A DNA stretch of 64,000 nt, from assembly GCA_033060915.1 (NCBI GenBank), contig CM065389.1, positions 15,360,001-15,424,000 of the forward strand, given 5' to 3'. This DNA comes from Euryodendron excelsum. Lineage: Eukaryota > Streptophyta > Magnoliopsida > Ericales > Pentaphylacaceae. Positions 1 to 12,000 of this stretch are shown in pieces. The position numbers were made by a program, and so were the translations under genes. Each line of letters starts with the position of its first letter. Within the stretch, counting starts at the first letter, position 1. Below the pieces are notes generated by a model. It did not search any database. It saw nothing but the letters and a program-made list of their open reading frames with translations, and was not told the DNA's origin.

Positions 1-2629
1 TTACCTACCTTATTTGTTCATTGCATGCTTGGTTGGGTTCGGGATACAACAGGTAGACTTGCTTCTATAGACCCCAACCCAGTAGATACCATGGTTGACC
101 CACTAATTGTCGTAGCTGGTAATGATGGCAATGGGAATGTTAACGCTCAGATTGTCGGAGCTACTTCAGCACCTCCTGCTCGGTCTCTCCGAGATTACAT
201 GAACCCTGTTAGACAGAGTCCACCCTCATGTATTGTCTTACCAACTCACCAATAAACCATGAACTTTAAACTGGGTATGTTCCAACTCTTGCAGCATTTT
301 CATGGGTTAGAGTTTGCGAATCCATACCGCCACATCTAGGACTTCGAGGAAGTTTGCATCATGTACCATGATAACAATTGTCCTGTTAAGGTGTTTCGCC
401 TCAAGCTTTTTCCATTTTCTCTGAAGGATAATGCCAAGATATGGCTAAACTCCTTAATGCTTCTGTCTATCACTACTTGGAACTAGCTTCAAGCTGAGTT
501 CTTGTGTAAATTCTTTCCTGAGCACCATACTGAAGCGATTCGTCGTAATATCTCTCAGTTTGCCCCTTATGAGGGGGAGACTTTCTTTCACTGTTGGGAG
601 CGTTATAAGACATTGCTGAATTCTTGCCCCCACCATGGTTTTGAGTCTTACTGAGTCATCAATACTTTCTATTCATCTTTGACTCTGTAACTTAAGAGGT
701 TGGTAGAGACTATGTGTGTTGGAGATTTTTATGACAAATCTCCTGATGAAGCTTTCGGGTATTTTGATTATTTAGTTGATACTACTAGGGATTGGGCCAC
801 TATAGGGACTAAAAACATCGAGTCCCAACCTATTGAAAGAGCTAGTAGGAAGTTTACTTTGAGTCCAGTGGATGATGTTAATGTCAAGCTTAGTGTATTT
901 GCTAACACTCTAACCAAACAAATAGAGGCACTAACACTCAAGCAAGTGCAAAGCGTCTCTGTTGATCCAACTGCTCCACACCCTTGTAATGTGTGTAATA
1001 ATACTTCCCATATAACCAGTGTATGCCTTACGATCCCTGCTTTTAGGGAAGTTTTGCATGGTCAAACTAATGCATTTGATCAGTTTAGAAATCCGTATCC
1101 ACACCAAGGGGGGGAAGGAAACCCTTACTCGGGAACTTACAATCCAGGGTGGCGCAATCACCTTAACCTTAGTTGGGGGGCCAATGGCAACACTGCTCCA
1201 AACCAATATCAAGCGCCACCTTAACAGTACCAAGCTCTATCACAACCCTACACAACACCACCACAAGCCTCCACATCTTACCAAGCACCCCATAAGTGGT
1301 CACTCGAGGAAAGTTTGTCACAATTCATGCAAATGCAAAGTGGTTTGAATAACAACATTCAACAATTCATGCAAACACAAGGTGGGGTAAATGTGAGGGT
1401 TGACAAGACTTTGGAGCAACAAAGTTGTACTCTCGATGACATAAAGAGTCAGCTGACTCTACTGACGTAGACTTTGACTGTTCCCGGGAAGGGACATTTC
1501 CCAGCTCAACCCCAGCCTAATCCTACTAGGTAAGCACATATGAGTGAGGGTATTCTTGACCTTACCACATCCCACGAGCAGGTTTATGATATCACTACTC
1601 CACAAAGTGGAAAAATCATTAAAAATCCAAACACCACTTTTAAGGTTAGTGACTTAACGGGTAATGGGGTGGATAACCTAAGAGAAAAGTCTAGCACCCC
1701 CGAGAGAGAGAAAGAGAAAGTTGTTGAAGTTGAAAAACCTGAAGAGAGTGAGAAAGATGTCTTATCTCATGCACCAGTCCCTTATAGATTGAATAGACCT
1801 AAACATAAATTAATAAATTCTGAAATCTATGAGTTGTTCAAACAGGTCAAGATAAACATCCCTCTCTTTGATGCTATAAAATAGATTCCCTCCTATGCCA
1901 AGTTTTTAAAAGACTTGTGTACTATTAAAAGGAGGTTGCATATTAAAGGGGATGTTTTGTTGGCTGAGCAAGCCAGTGCTATCTTACAATCTAAGGTCAC
2001 TACTACCAAGTATAAGGACCCTGGTTGTCCAACCATCTCTTGCATGATTGGAAACCATAAAATCGACCATGTTTTACTTGATTTGGGAGCTAGGGTCAAC
2101 GTACTCCCTTACTCTGTCTATCAGCAGCTGGGTTTTTGGAGAGTTATGTCTCACTTGGATCACTCTTGAGCTCGCTGATCGGTCTATTCGGTTGCCTAGG
2201 GGTATGGTAGAGGATGTGCTCATCCAGGTTGATAAGTTTAACTTCCCTGTGGACTTTATCGTTATTGACACTCAACCTATAGTGAGCCTTAATGCTCAAG
2301 CTCTAATTTCAGTCATTTTAAGAAAACCCTTCCTAGCTACATCTAATGCCCTAATTGATTGCAGGAATGGGGTCCTGAAACTGTCTTTTGGTAATTTGAT
2401 TGCTGAACTGAACATCTTTAATGTGAGCAAGCAGTTGGGTAAGTGTGAATATGTAAGGCAAATAAACTCTATTGACACCTTAGTGGACAACCATCTAGAG
2501 AGCGAGTGCATCAAAGGTCAAATAGAGCAAGCATTGGTGAGGAATGAGGCTTATGGCCAGTTAGAATGTGACCAGTTTGAGTGTAACCAAACAATGAGTG
2601 ATAGGGTGAAGGTATGGCAATGCTTGTGA
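1..2629 (+). pseudogene. Degenerate gag-protease of a Ty3/gypsy-type LTR retrotransposon
   Basis: Translated pieces in changing frames match plant Ty3/gypsy (Athila/Tat-like) Gag and protease. In order: an N-terminal segment with LRDYMNP and PSCIVLP (about 60-250); a retrotransposon-gag core (about 280-830, with FHGLE, KIWLNSL, CKFFPEHHT, CWERYKTLL); a perfect CX2CX4HX4C zinc knuckle (CNVCNNTSHITSVC, about 985-1030); a low-complexity Gln/Pro linker; and an aspartic protease (about 2010-2330, with LLDLGARVNVLPYSVY carrying the catalytic Asp). Stops break the frame at about 253, 341, 484, 652, 1222 and 1882, and the frame shifts near 2150, so no functional polyprotein can be made. The sequence ends with a WAPYFEPPP-like segment, which normally lies just before reverse transcriptase. 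No RT, RNase H or integrase follows. The 5' LTR and primer-binding site lie upstream of the window. Confidence 0.85.
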
Positions 2630-2639
2630 GTGGCTCAGT

Positions 2640-4739
2640 GGGCCCCTTATTTTGAACCACCTCCTGATTGAAGACCAGCAATCCTTGGTATTGTATATTA
2701 ATTATGTTAGTTATTTTTAGATTTTTGTTAGTTTCTAGGTTTTTATTTTATTTTTAGAGTTTCCTCTTAGTTGGGGGGATGTCGTACCTGGTCTTTCTTC
2801 CCTAGCGTCTTTGGTTGTTCTTCTTGTTTTTTTAGCATTGAGGACATTGCATGATTTTAGTTGGGGGGAGGAGAGCTAGTTTTAGTAGTTTTCATTTTGT
2901 CTTGTTTTTTGAAAAAAATTAAAAAAAAAAAAGGAAGAATTTTTCTTTGGATAATTTGTGGATTTGATTTTGATGTATTGATGGATATTCTGATTAGCTG
3001 TGATATAGTATATGAGTGTTCTTTGGTTTAAGTGGATGATTAGGAGTACTGTGCTCCAATGCTTGCCTAAGTGACTAAACATGCAGGTCTTGTTGATATA
3101 TTCTTATTGATTTACACCGAGAATCATGATGACATGTTTAATCTCATCTACCATATTTTTCCTATTAGAGCTTAATTATTGTGTAGCTTATCAAATTATT
3201 TTAAGTGATCATGTCTATGATGTTTAATGTATGAATGTCTATAGATCAATTTGAATGCAATCTTGAGGGTTAAAATATTTAATGCTAATGTAGAGTGATG
3301 AATGTATTATTACTTTTCGAGTTGTTCTTTTAACCTTAACATAACTATTAGAGTTTATCTAAGATACATGGCTTAGGAGAATAACATTTGTTTGCATCAT
3401 CATTACATTAGATTTCAACCTTGGATGTTGAGTAATTCGGATCCGTGAATGAGTAGAGATTATTACCTTGTGAGCTTTAAAGCCATAACACTTTTCTAAG
3501 TGTCTACATTTACTCTCAATAAATTCTATCATATCTCTTTCATTTAATAGCTTCATTACTTTTGGTTTGATTCATATGTTAAACTGTTTTGAATATTTGA
3601 AAGTTATGAACTCAATGTGATTGAATGTGTACACTTTTGGAGATGAAACTAGACCATTTTTCTTATTTTGAGCCACAAATTTTCTTGTTGAAATCATTCC
3701 CTTGAAACCTTCTTGAGCATATACTTGATTAATCTCTGCTTAATTACACCAATACCAAAGTATTTTCCCATATAAGAATACAAGTATCTTCATTTGTTAG
3801 AAGTTGAGTTGAAAATAAAGAAGGGTGATATGTTTGTGATGGGATTATGAAAAAAAGAAGTTAGCAAAGAAAGCAAAAGAAGGGAAGTACAAGAAAAAAA
3901 AAATAGTGAGGTTGGATGTTTGAACAAGAAAAAAAAGAAAAAAAAAAAGAGAACAAAATATTAAATGAAATTGGGGAAATGGAAATGTGTACTGATTTTC
4001 CATTGCATGTCTTGATCACGTATGTTTTGAGCCAATTATCTTTTCCTTTTCTAACCTATACCTCTTCGCCATGTTTTAACCTTGAAAGTCCTTGTTGATT
4101 CAAAGTGTGCATAACGGGTGTTTTTGGGTTATTGAGTTCAGTTCATATACTTTTGAATGCTCGATCGGTTGTTACATTGAATACTTCTTCATGAAGTTAT
4201 GCTAAGTCGGATACACTTTCATTTTATCGGTTCTTGTAATCGGATTGCTCTCTCGTTTTCCTATGCATTGCCTCTTAAGGATGAGCTTTCCATTATGAGT
4301 ACCTTGAATTTCTATTATTTGTGAGTGTATGCCCATTGAGATTTTGAATCAAAGCTTTAAGGTTCAGATTGCTTGATTTCGTTTGTTGATCTATGGTGTT
4401 TTGATGATTATACACTTGTATTGAATCCCTTTTATGTTATTTGAGATTTATTCTAACATTTATGCTAGAGTTTAAGGTGAGTTGGGATTTAATGATTCAT
4501 TTTGACTCTTGCATGGTATTAATTGTTCTAACTACTTTTGAGTGCAGGATGGTTGAGATGTTTGTGGGTACCATCACTAAAAACCCTCATGAGACTATAC
4601 TCGTTCGCTAGGGTAACCTAAAGGTTTAAAGGCTTGATGTATAAGCTAAATGCATTCGTGATCCCTACGAAAGTGGAGTTTTATTTTATCTAGAGTTTAG
4701 TAGTTTTGTTAGCGTCTAGCAAAAGTTAAGTTGAGGGGG
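2640..4739 (+). other. Non-coding 3' internal region of the gag-pro retroelement
   Basis: About 2.1 kb without a coding frame lies between the protease end and the 3' LTR. Two TTAGTTGGGGGGA stretches (about 2768 and 2857) and an intervening TTGAGGACATTGCATGA segment resemble the stretch that follows the pol stop codon in Athila-like plant elements. This suggests that pol was deleted while downstream sequence stayed. A purine run at 4724-4739 (AAGTTAAGTTGAGGGGG) directly abuts the LTR and is the likely polypurine tract for plus-strand priming. Confidence 0.6.
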
Positions 4740-4947
4740 TGTGATTACATTATTAAAGTGTAATTCATTCGATTCGATTTGTACTTTGTTAGCTTTAGAA
4801 TAATGTTATATTTATGTTTTTAGTCTAATAAAGTTTATTTGGATGTTTTGTAAGGTTTTGGAGGGAATTGGAACATATGGGAGTGTTTGGGAGCATTCGA
4901 AAGAGAAACTGGGACATAGGAGAAAAATTGGCCAAAACTTGACAAGG

Positions 4948-5190
4948 ATGTCCGGACATATGTTTGGACACCCCAGAGTGATGCAAGCATGTTTGAACAC
5001 ATGTCCAGACACCCTGAGAGACTTCAAAGGCTCAAATCAAGAACAAAATCAGGAAGTCCGGACATATGTCCGGACACATGTCTGTGTCCGGACACCCTAG
5101 ACAACTTCTACAACCTTACTCCAAACCTTGAGTAGAGAGTCCGGACACCCTGGAAATTGATACAGTGTCCGGACAGGTGCCCGGATACCT
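4948..5190 (+). repeat. Clustered TCCGGACA motifs in the U3 of the LTR
   Basis: About ten variants of the palindromic core TCCGGA / TCCGGACACC / TCCGGACATATG occur in both orientations within about 240 bp upstream of the TATA-like box. Such motif arrays in U3 commonly act as enhancers in plant LTRs; that role is inferred here. Confidence 0.6.
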
Positions 5191-5224
5191 TACGGAGATC
5201 CAATTTTTTGGGTAATTTTAAACT

Positions 5225-5232
5225 TATAAATA
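5225..5232 (+). promoter_or_regulatory. TATA-like box of the LTR promoter
   Basis: TATAAATA lies in the LTR, just downstream of the TCCGGACA array and followed within about 30 bp by CCCTGTAAACCC. It is positioned as expected for the U3/R boundary of an LTR. Confidence 0.5.
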
Positions 5233-6017
5233 CTTCCCTGTAAACCCTAATTCGGGATGCAGAGTTTTAGACGTTATCTTTAAACTTAAAGATAGTATTA
5301 GAGAGCTTTCATATTGTCTTCTTTCAATAGATTAATAATATTCTTGTCTTTGATTCCATTACTTTCAATACAAATTTTAGATTTCATTATGTTCATGAGT
5401 AGCTAAACATCTTTCTTGGCAAGGAACGTGAAGATTGTCCGGGGATTGATGATTTGACAAGGTAATCAATTGGGCTTTCTCATTCCATCTTTTAAATAAT
5501 GAATCTTTCTTTTCTTTATTCTTTTTTTTTTTTTCAAAATCAAGGGTTTGTGATCATATCTTTGAGTGTCCATGCGCGACGTTGATCTCGTATGAGTATT
5601 GCTTAGATCCCTGATATGAATGCTTCAAATCTATTTTTTAAAAAAATACTGAATAAAGTTGAGATAGATTCTAAATTGGATTTAACCGTGAAATCTTCCG
5701 ATTCAATGACATAAGTTGCTGTTGCCGAATTGAGTTACAAACAAATACCTTGGGAAATTATTATTTTACCGGGCAATTGAATCGTTCTTAACCAAGATCT
5801 TCTTTTACTTAGTAAAATCCTTATTTTTATTTAATCATTAGATAAACAATCTCTTCAAACCAAATCATTATTATTTCTTATTTTTTAGATTATTCTTTGA
5901 GTTTTTGTTCGTTTAAAGAGAGTTTCCTTTGGACACTAACCGTCTTCCCTGTGGATCGACCTCGGACTCCTCTGAGTATTACTACATCGCGGTCATGCAA
6001 TTGCAGATCATATCACA

Positions 6018-6713
6018 CTTTCTGGAAGTGATCAACCTCCAATAGTGGTATCCGATACTCATTGGTCTTGTATGTGGCATTAATGACTAACACGGATAGA
6101 AAGTTGACAAACAGTTCCAAGTTTTTTGGATGAACCCAAAGAATATCTATGATTTCGTTGGTGTATGGATATGTACGGTAATTATGGAGGTATTCTTTCT
6201 TAATTAATTGCTCCAAGACATACTGAACAGAATTTAGACCACCTCGTTTGACGGATTTGTTTGTGAAAATAGTATTATAAATGCTTCTGATCCCCGTAGT
6301 GTTTGACGGGTCTTTTTCCTTCAAAATACTAAGAATTTCACGAGATGCGGTGCTGTTGGCCATGTCGAACACAAGTTTTTTTTTCATTGGTTTTAACCTA
6401 CACGGGTACTCATGGCTATCAATATATTCTGCTGATTGATGGTTATGAAAACTATAGACAACCTTTTAACCCCACATCACTCCATCAGGAGGTATTGGTA
6501 TATCTCGCAACTCAAATGAGCATTCACAGTTTTTAGTCCCAGTATTTTTTTTAAAGATTGCCCATCAACCAGATATTGTGGCGGTTTGTACTTTCCTCCT
6601 CTTTCACACATAAGATGGCGCTTTGACAGCTTATCACCTTTTAAATTAGTAGAATTTTTAATAACCACCACAATACTATTCTCCAGACCAACTATCTTCG
6701 TCCAATTTATCAT
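6018..6713 (-). pseudogene. Truncated FAR1/Mutator-type transposase (MULE) fragment
   Basis: Read on the minus strand from 6713, translation gives a FAR1-type (WRKY-GCM1-like) DNA-binding segment (CERGGKYKPP), then PDGVMWG-stop-KVVYSFHNH, a KEKDPSNTTGIRSIYN segment, and the start of the MULE catalytic core (LVINATYKTNEYRIPLLEV). This order is typical of FAR1-like MULE transposases. The core motif usually reads DCTYKTN; the Asp position is Asn here. There is a stop in the WG-stop-KVV segment and frame breaks around 6390-6540. The coding sequence ends abruptly at 6018, where the LTR retrotransposon inserted; the remainder would lie upstream of the window. It is a transposon relic, not a host FAR1 regulator. 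Confidence 0.8.
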
Positions 6714-7115
6714 ATCTTCTCTATTTTTAAATATCTATATAAAAAAATATAACGAAGATGTATAAATGTAACATTATCCAGTCTTAACATAATTTCTCTA
6801 CTTACAAAATAAATAACGAATATGCATTAAACAATAATAATAACTAACCTGATCTGTGGCAAATTCGGCTGTATAATTGCGACTGTTGTTGGAGATGCTC
6901 TCCCTACTGGGAATATCATTTTCACATAACCAATATCTGAAAATGAACCAAAATAGTCATCAATAATATTCTTCTATGAATTACAAAAAGTGATTGCTAA
7001 GAAGAGAATTCTGTTCTAGGAAGAGAGAAAGAGAGTCTGAGAGGGAGAGAGCAGTAGAGCGAGGTGTGACTGAAGAGTGAATGAAAATAAAATGTGAGAG
7101 AAGGATTTAAAGAGA

Positions 7116-7320
7116 GGGGTGTCAGGTTAGAGGGGTAATTTAAAGAAAATGGGAGGTTCTAACATTTGTTAAGGGTTGTGGAGTAATTTAAAGGAAGGGG
7201 AAGATTCTGACATGTGTTAAAAATTAAACAAAACTAAAAAAAAAAAAAATGTAGGTGGGGTGTCAGGTTGGAGGGAGTAAATTAAAGGAAGAAAAAAGTT
7301 CTGACATGTGTCAAAAATAA
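7116..7320. repeat. Short imperfect direct repeats
   Basis: GGGGTGTCAGGTT occurs at 7116 and 7257. Three degenerate copies of a GTAATTTAAAGGAAG ... TTCTGACATGTGT unit occur at about 7135, 7182 and 7277. The region 6720-7550 is AT-rich and otherwise has no gene. The repeats lie on the 5' side of the minus-strand MULE fragment and may be its subterminal repeats; a terminal inverted repeat was not demonstrated. Confidence 0.45.
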
Positions 7321-7625
7321 AATAAATTTAATTAAAAAAATAATAAACAAAACTGATTAAAAAATAAATAAAATTAATAAAAAATAAGATTAAATAAAAA
7401 TTAAATAAAATTAAAAAAAAATGCAAGTAAAGTGGTTCAGCTAAATTATAATTTCAAAAAAAAAAAGAGAGGAGCCTAAAAGTAATTGTTGAAAGGCAAG
7501 GGGGTGTCGGGGTGGGGGAGGAGTAATTTGCTTGCAACAAGCTAGGCACTTCAGTAATTACAGAGAAACGGAATGTCAATTATTATTGCACGTAGAGACC
7601 AAGTGCGGTGGACCGTGAACGGCCT

Positions 7626-7650
7626 GATGATGATGATGATGATGATGATG
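7626..7650. repeat. (TGA)n microsatellite
   Basis: About eight uninterrupted TGA units lie upstream of the SEUSS transcription unit. Confidence 0.9.
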
Positions 7651-7739
7651 AGAAATGCATGATGATATGCATACATACATGACTTAGCATCATAACATAA
7701 CATGGAGTGAGGAGAGAAGGAGATTTGACTTCGCAGTTT

Positions 7740-9064
7740 CATTTCATCAGAGAAGAAAAGGTGAAGAACGGATGAAAGAAAATTCAATCCGATCGAATGC
7801 AGTTTTGACGTCCGCAAGGAGAACACACTCTCCTATCTTTCTCTCTCTACTCTCTCTCCAAGATACAGCGAAGAACAGGAAAACACTTTCCCTCTACAGT
7901 GAAAGACTCGTATGAGATTTGATAGACTGAAGAAGACTTTGAACGAAGATAAATTGAACGAACAAACCCTAGAAAAAATATAAGTATATTGTATACATGT
8001 ATGTGTGTATATCTAATGCGAACAGGAGAGGAAGTTGAAGAATAAGAGTGGATTGTCCGCAATTTTCATCAGTTAACTGTCCTGTTCGATCGCAGTTTGC
8101 ACAGACTATTTATCACTGTTGAATTCTTGTTCTGGTAAGTCCTCTCACATTTCTTCGTCTTAATGTTTCTATTATGAGCTCCTGTTTCAACTCCAAAGCC
8201 CTAGAGATTTTCACTCATCTAAGCCCTGGATCGACCACTGTGCATTTTTTAGCATGATTTAGGGCTCGATCGAGAGGTTTTCTGTCGCTTGTCAGCTTCT
8301 TGTTTATATTTTCATTGTCATCATGTTATTTTGTAAAATCTATTTGTTTCTTTTGAATTTGTTTATTTGAGGTCTAAATGTTGAATTTTTAGCTTGGAAG
8401 TGCGAGAAAATTAACTTTTTTCTCTTTCTTTTTCTTATTTCTGTTTTAACTTCCATCGGTTTGTGTGTTGAATTTGGGTATTTTTCGGTTCGATATGGGA
8501 ACTTTGGAGATATGGATTGTCATCTATTCAAAGTTGTTCTTTTAATGCTTCTGAGGAGGGTTTTGTGTCATTTTATGGGGGCATTGGAAGATTCAGGAAC
8601 TTTCTTTGATTGTCGGAGTTTGATTTGTTTATTTGGTTGGCTTCTTTCAGAATGCTTTCTGGTTAACGCTTATCTAATAACTGACAAATTATGCAGAGAT
8701 TCATGCGAAAGCGGGCCGAAGATTGTTCCTTTAGCAGGGCTAAAGGAATCCTAGGATGTCCAGGACCAAAGCTTGTTGCTTGTCTACGGTTTTCTTTGGC
8801 AACCGTCTTGTGTTTGGTAACGCTCAACAACGTATGCTCAGGCACAAAGGCTTTCCCTTTCTTTTGGTACGCAATAAGGAGTCTGGAATGTCTACCCTTG
8901 GCTGTGAGTGGGGAATGCTAGTTGGATTGATTAAGATATTGGGTATTGTGTGTTTTTTTGTGTAATTGTAGTTTATTGAATCTTCAGACATTGAGTGCCG
9001 AATTCATGTCCTTTTAAGACAGTTTTACTTGAATAAGTGTTTTTAGATCGTGCTTTCAAAAAAT
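7740..9064 (+). promoter_or_regulatory. Probable 5' leader of SEUSS with an intron
   Basis: A CT-rich stretch at 7837-7860 and a purine-rich leader precede a good donor (TCTG/GTAAGT, intron from 8135). A matching acceptor (TTATGCAG, exon from 8697) suggests a leader intron of about 560 bp. More leader sequence and possibly a second leader intron continue to the start codon at 9065. No TATA box was convincing. Transcript ends cannot be fixed from sequence alone. Confidence 0.5.
8703..8921 (+). other. Upstream ORF in the SEUSS leader (72 codons)
   Basis: An ATG six bases into the predicted second leader exon opens a 72-codon frame that ends at 8921, before the main start. A second ATG (8756) opens another frame of about 69 codons in a different phase. 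If retained in the mRNA these would reduce initiation at the SEUSS start. The peptide was not recognised, and expression is not shown by the sequence. Confidence 0.3.
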
Positions 9065-12000
9065 ATGGTACCATCGGGGCCTTCCCCGCCAATTGGTGGT
9101 GCCCAGCCCGTTTCACCATCGCTACTGCGATCAAATTCTGGTTTATTGGGTGCTCAAGGTGGTGCAATTCCTTCACATAGTGCTTTCCCCTCTCTTGTAT
9201 CACCCCGTACACAGTTTAATAATGGTAATATGCTTGGCAATGCGTCCAATGTTTCATCCCTCCTCCAACAGTCTATTGGAAATGGAGGTCCAAATTCAGG
9301 ACTTTCTGGTCCTGGAAGCAGTCAGCGGGGAGTTATGGATACTGCAACTGCGTCTGATCCACACTCCACTGTTGGAAATGGAATGGCTTTTACTTCCACT
9401 TCCTCATCATTTGTGCCGTCAAATATGGCAAACTCTGCTTCATCTGGTCAACACGGACAGCAATTTCCAAACTCTTCAGGCAACCAGATGTTGCCAGATC
9501 AACAACCTGACCCTCAAAACTTCCAACATAACCAGCAGCCAATACAACAGTTTTCTGCCCCTCAGAACAACCATCATCAGCAGCAGTATCAATCAATACG
9601 GGGAGGATTTGGCAATGTCGGACCTGTCAAGCTGGAACCACAGGTGACGAATGATCAATGCACACAATCTCCACAGCATTCATTGAGAAATCTTGGTCCT
9701 GTAAAACAGGAACCCCAACAAATTCAGTCCATAAGAAGCCTGGCACCTGTCAAGATGGAACCCCAACATTCAGACCAGTCATTGTTTATGCATCAACAAC
9801 AGCAGCAGCAACAACAGCAGTTTCTCCACATGTCACGACAGTCTCCTCAGGCTGCTGCCCAGTTTAGTCTTTTGCATCAGCAGAGACTCCTGCAGCTACA
9901 ACAACAGCAGCAACAGCAGCAACAGCTTGCTTTGAAGGCCCTTCCTCTACAACGATCCTCATCACAGCCTCTGTTTCAGCCACAAAATTTGCCGTTGAGG
10001 TCCCCTGTAAAACCATTATATGAACCTGGTATGTGTGCCCGGCGGCTGACACGGTATATGTATGAGCAACAACACCGACCTGAGGTAGGGTTTCTTTCCT
10101 GTAAAGAATGTAATGTTAAAGTAGATATTGTGTTACTGTTACATGTTATGATTATGATAACTTTTCATGCAGGACAACAATATTGAGTTTTGGAGAAAAT
10201 TTGTTACTGAATTCTTTGCTCCCAATTCCAAGAAGAAATGGTGCGTTTCTATGTATGGAAGTGGCCGACAAACTGGAGTTTTCCCCCAGGTTTGCTGCTA
10301 AAAAACACCTGGCAAAACTGTGCTATATAAGGGATATCCCAATCCATATAACGAAATATTAGTTGATTCTTTGAATAGACGGTGGCTCATATTCATTTTA
10401 TTCCTAAGATCTTTCCTTAATATAACGTTTGAAGTCCTTAGTTGTGTTATAGATGTTTTGTCTGAATCTTGGGATTTTTAGATTGCCTATCAATGTTAAG
10501 CATTAATGTAAGCTATTTATTGTTCGGAATTTTCTGCAGGATGTATGGCATTGCGAAATATGTAATCGCAAACCTGGCCGTGGATTTGGTATGTTTTAGT
10601 TGCTGGGTTTAAGAAAGTTTTGTCATATAAAGAACTTGTTTAGACCGTTCCCGTAGATGCTTTAAATTTGTCTCCTGTTTATTTTCTGATTGCCTTTTAG
10701 ATCCATTTGCAACTTGATTTTTGGAACGGTACTCCTTTTACTTTGTTGCTCCATGTTAGGCTAAGAAGCACAAATAGAAACACGGATACGACACGATACG
10801 AGCGCGCTGATGCTGCATTTTTCTAAAAATAGGACACGAGATAACAGGGACACGACGGCAAAGAAATATATATATATATATATATTTGTACACAGGAAAA
10901 TAATAACTATTTCTTCATTTTTTATGTTAGGTATTTATATGTTATTATATCAAAGTAGTAAGAAATTATTTTTTTACATTCTGCAGATTGAAAAAATGGA
11001 ACGAAGTTGTAATAACTATCTAAGAAAGCTTAATTCGTAAACAAATAGAAAGTTTTGGATTTTTGAATTCCTAAAATTAAAGAGATTAAAAGAGTATAAC
11101 AGGTATAAATCCACATTATTTTTATTTTATCATGGGATCCCAAGTGATTTTTTATTAAATTAAAGTAATGTCATTTTTGGACATGTGTTAGGAAGTGTCC
11201 GATGAGTGTTGATGTCTGATATAGATTTAGCAGTATCATTGCTTCTTAGATGCTAGGCATTTGTAGAATTTTGTATTTCTATACCAGTGTCTAAAACCTG
11301 TTTACTTTCAGAGGCAACTGTCGAGGTTCTGCCAAGGCTTTTCAAAATTAAATACGAGAGTGGAACTTTGGAAGAACTTCTTTATGTTGATATGCCGCGG
11401 GAATATAAGAACAACTCTGGTCAAATCGTCCTGGACTATGCAAAAGCTATACAGGAAAGCGTTTTTGACCAACTTCGTGTTGTTCGGGATGGTCAACTTC
11501 GGATAGTTTTTTCTCCAGACCTCAAGGTTACATATGTATGGTGTTGTTTTCCGGAAACCATAAACTTTTAGAGGCATCAGTTACTTATTTGTTTCTGTTC
11601 ACCTTCTTCCATTTCTTTGCTAGATATGCTCATGGGAGTTTTGTGCTAGGCGTCATGAAGAGCTCATCCCTCGAAGATTGTTAATACCTCAGGTATTGAG
11701 TTATATTTGGTTCATAACATGAGAACCTTCTTTCTTGCTGTTGATTTCAGAAATATATATGCAATTCTTGGAAGTTAGTTTCTGTTTCTATGCTTCTTTA
11801 GTTAGACTTACAGTTAGTATATACGCTGTTTAACTCCGTTCTCATATTGGAAATGTTTTATATATTCCATTTTATCCCTTGACTCATTCCCTTGTCCTTA
11901 TATTTTGCTCTTGATTTTCCATGTAATTACAATGATGCGATTCTTTGTCTATAGACACTTCATTGGCATGGGCACTTCCGGGGGGAGTTGTAGTTATGTT

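Larger units (their letters stand above)
4740..6017 (+). repeat. 3' LTR of the gag-pro retrotransposon
   Basis: The LTR starts TGTGAT after the polypurine tract and ends ATCACA, a short perfect terminal inverted repeat, and is 1278 bp long. The U3 part carries clustered TCCGGACA repeats (about 4950-5190). A TATA-like box TATAAATA lies at 5225-5232. The last 80 bp (CCCTGTGGATCGACCTCGGACTC, then a TATTACTAC segment) look like the end of Athila-type LTRs. The sequence after 6017 is the interior of a transposase gene on the other strand, which fixes the insertion boundary. The matching 5' LTR is outside the window, so age cannot be estimated here. Confidence 0.8.

Noticed and set aside
700..1224. 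Gag frame as an intact gene
   Set aside because: Upstream and downstream Gag segments are in other frames with stops; it is a fragment of a decayed polyprotein.
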